Assembly: GCA_913046125.1 (NCBI GenBank)
Contig: CAJWRL010000012.1
Location: 1 to 15,079 of the forward strand
Direction of reading: 5' to 3'
From: an uncultured Gammaproteobacteria bacterium
Lineage (GTDB): Bacteria; Pseudomonadota; Gammaproteobacteria; GCA-002705445; GCA-002716945
Length of the DNA: 15,079 nt
Part shown: piece after piece, positions 13,985-15,079 of the stretch
How the letters are laid out: the number at the start of each line of letters is the position of its first letter
Numbering within the stretch: the stretch's first letter is position 1
The notes under the pieces: generated by a model
What the model saw: the letters and a program-made list of their open reading frames with translations, nothing else
What the model was told of the DNA's origin: nothing
Databases searched by the model: none
Position numbers and translations under genes: made by a program

Positions 13985-14892
13985 TATTTATCAATTAATT
14001 TAATTTTAGATCCATCTTTTAATTTTTCATGGCCAAGTGTAACCACTAGATCATCAGAGCTCAGGCCCTCTAATATTTGAGTTTGTCCATCAGTGCTTAT
14101 ACCTTTAGTAATTTTCCTAAGTTTGGCTTCGTCATTCTCTATGACAAAAACGTAACTGAAATCTTTAGATGTTAATATCGATTGTTCTGGTACAAGTATG
14201 GCTTCGTCAATTTCCTCTAAAATTATATCGACGTTCATTAATATACCTGGTCTCAGAGAACCATCACTGTTCTCAATCAAGGCATAAGACTTCAGTGTTC
14301 TGGTATCTCTGTCAACTCTTTGGTTGATATTTGTAATTTCTCCTGAGTAAGACTTCCCAGGAAACAACTTAGAATATGCAGTATATTTAATTGGTCCTTT
14401 GATTTGTGGAAGTATTTTTTCTGGTAAATACAGATAGGCTCTCATCATACTCATATCATCCAAGGTCAAAAGTAAGTCGCCATTTTTAAGTTTGTCTCCG
14501 ACTTTATAATCGGTTATACCAACATAACCATCAAAAGGTGCAGATAGTATCATTTCACCAACAGAGCTTGTAGAAAAGATAGAGAATAGTCTATCTCCTT
14601 TTTTTACGAATGAAGACTCATTAAAAAAAATATCATTTAATATACCTTCCGTTTTTGATACAACTTCATACGATTGATTTGATTCTATTACAGATGTTGC
14701 GGGATAAATTTTATTTATCGAGCTCATTGCAACTTTTTCAGCGACTACAGATATGATCCTAGTCTGGTTAGCAAACGATTTAAAGAATTGGATTTTATTG
14801 TAGAGATTAACTGAGCCGTATAAAAGGCCAAGAAGAATTACAATACCAATTATATGAAATGGCTTGAGTTTTTTAAGCTTATTAATAATCAT
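13984..14892 (-). CDS. RND periplasmic adaptor lacking the alpha-helical hairpin
   Basis: Adaptors of this family link an RND pump to an outer-membrane channel. The 302-residue product has a basic N-terminus and one membrane anchor (about residues 12-30). Then comes a lipoyl-like domain whose two halves lie at about 78-106 (TEGILNDIFF...VKKGDRL) and 117-148 (SAPFDGYVG...LKNGDLLLTL). A beta-barrel (about 150-230) and a membrane-proximal domain with LVPEQSIL follow. Between the two lipoyl halves, where adaptors normally have a long coiled-coil hairpin, there are only about ten residues, so the hairpin is absent. The reading frame is intact. It overlaps the PgeF-like gene by four bases and the permease gene by one. 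Family assignment is firm. Confidence 0.92.
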   Translation of the reverse strand: MIINKLKKLKPFHIIGIVILLGLLYGSVNLYNKIQFFKSFANQTRIISVVAEKVAMSSINKIYPATSVIESNQSYEVVSKTEGILNDIFFNESSFVKKGDRLFSIFSTSSVGEMILSAPFDGYVGITDYKVGDKLKNGDLLLTLDDMSMMRAYLYLPEKILPQIKGPIKYTAYSKLFPGKSYSGEITNINQRVDRDTRTLKSYALIENSDGSLRPGILMNVDIILEEIDEAILVPEQSILTSKDFSYVFVIENDEAKLRKITKGISTDGQTQILEGLSSDDLVVTLGHEKLKDGSKIKLIDK

Positions 14893-15079
14893 TTTTTAAA
14901 CCAAATGAGTGAGACAAATCTTCCCGTAGTTTTATCTTTTCTATATGAGTAAAAATTATCATTGTAGGTACAAGATTTTGATATTGTAACATTAGTGATG
15001 CCTAATTCATTTAAAATATCACATGCAATATATCTTAAATCCATATAATAATTGCCGGATTTATTTTTTCTAAACCGCT
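14889..15079 (-). CDS. pgeF: C-terminal part of a PgeF/YfiH-family protein (cut by window edge)
   Basis: Only the last 62 residues lie in the window; the gene continues beyond 15079. The visible part has MDLRYIACDILNELG, then KSCTY and the segment FYSYRKDKTTGRFVSLIW, which is the characteristic C-terminal end of the YfiH/PgeF (formerly polyphenol oxidase or laccase domain) family. PgeF is reported to correct misplaced residues in peptidoglycan precursors, and relatives act on purine nucleosides. The catalytic His/Cys residues lie in the part not shown. Its TGA overlaps the ATG of the adaptor (ATGA). Confidence 0.85.
   Translation of the reverse strand, partial: RFRKNKSGNYYMDLRYIACDILNELGITNVTISKSCTYNDNFYSYRKDKTTGRFVSLIWFKK

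Noticed and set aside
1..15079. CRISPR arrays, insertion sequences, prophage or defence genes
   Set aside because: No spaced direct repeats, inverted-repeat ends, transposase or phage-like frames were seen; almost every base is in a recognisable gene.

Overview
The window is a very compact, AT-rich bacterial chromosome segment with no intergenic gap longer than about 100 bases, many 1-11 base gene overlaps and few Shine-Dalgarno sequences. Gene content (soxXYZA without soxCD, aspS-nadA-yebC-ruvC, tandem c553-type cytochromes) suggests a streamlined sulfur-oxidising gammaproteobacterium, for example of the SUP05/Thioglobus kind or a related symbiont lineage. The taxon is an inference from gene content and base composition, not something the sequence proves.

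Layout. (1) Positions 1-2529, + strand: soxX-soxY-soxZ-soxA, the periplasmic thiosulfate-oxidation core, followed by a small lipoprotein gene with its own -10 box. (2) Positions 2531-10229, - strand, read from right to left: an FmdB-type zinc ribbon gene, aspS, nadA, yebC, ruvC, queE, queC, a YeeE/YedE (TsuA-type) sulfur transporter, tRNA-Lys(UUU), and a secreted alpha/beta hydrolase that begins right behind the tRNA. (3) Positions 10327-10955, + strand: two overlapping genes for small single-haem c553-type cytochromes, divergent from fmdB-aspS. (4) Positions 10952-15079, - strand: an RND efflux permease, its periplasmic adaptor and, cut by the window edge, the C-terminal end of a PgeF/YfiH-family protein.

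How the genes work together. SoxY and SoxZ carry the sulfur substrate on the SoxY C-terminal cysteine, and SoxXA oxidatively attaches thiosulfate to it. SoxB would be needed and is not in this window, nor is SoxCD. The YeeE/YedE protein could move thiosulfate or another reduced sulfur compound across the inner membrane, and the two c553 cytochromes are plausible electron acceptors. The rest is housekeeping: Asp-tRNA synthesis, NAD synthesis, translation/regulation, Holliday junction resolution and queuosine synthesis.

I found no wholly new system, CRISPR array, prophage or insertion sequence. The points most worth a second look are: an RND adaptor whose alpha-helical hairpin is missing; -10 boxes placed so that soxX and the lipoprotein gene would be transcribed leaderless; a hydrolase gene that abuts the tRNA and lacks any ordinary start codon; a one-residue compression in the FmdB zinc ribbon; and a soxZ ribosome binding site built from the codons of SoxY's essential GGCGG tail.
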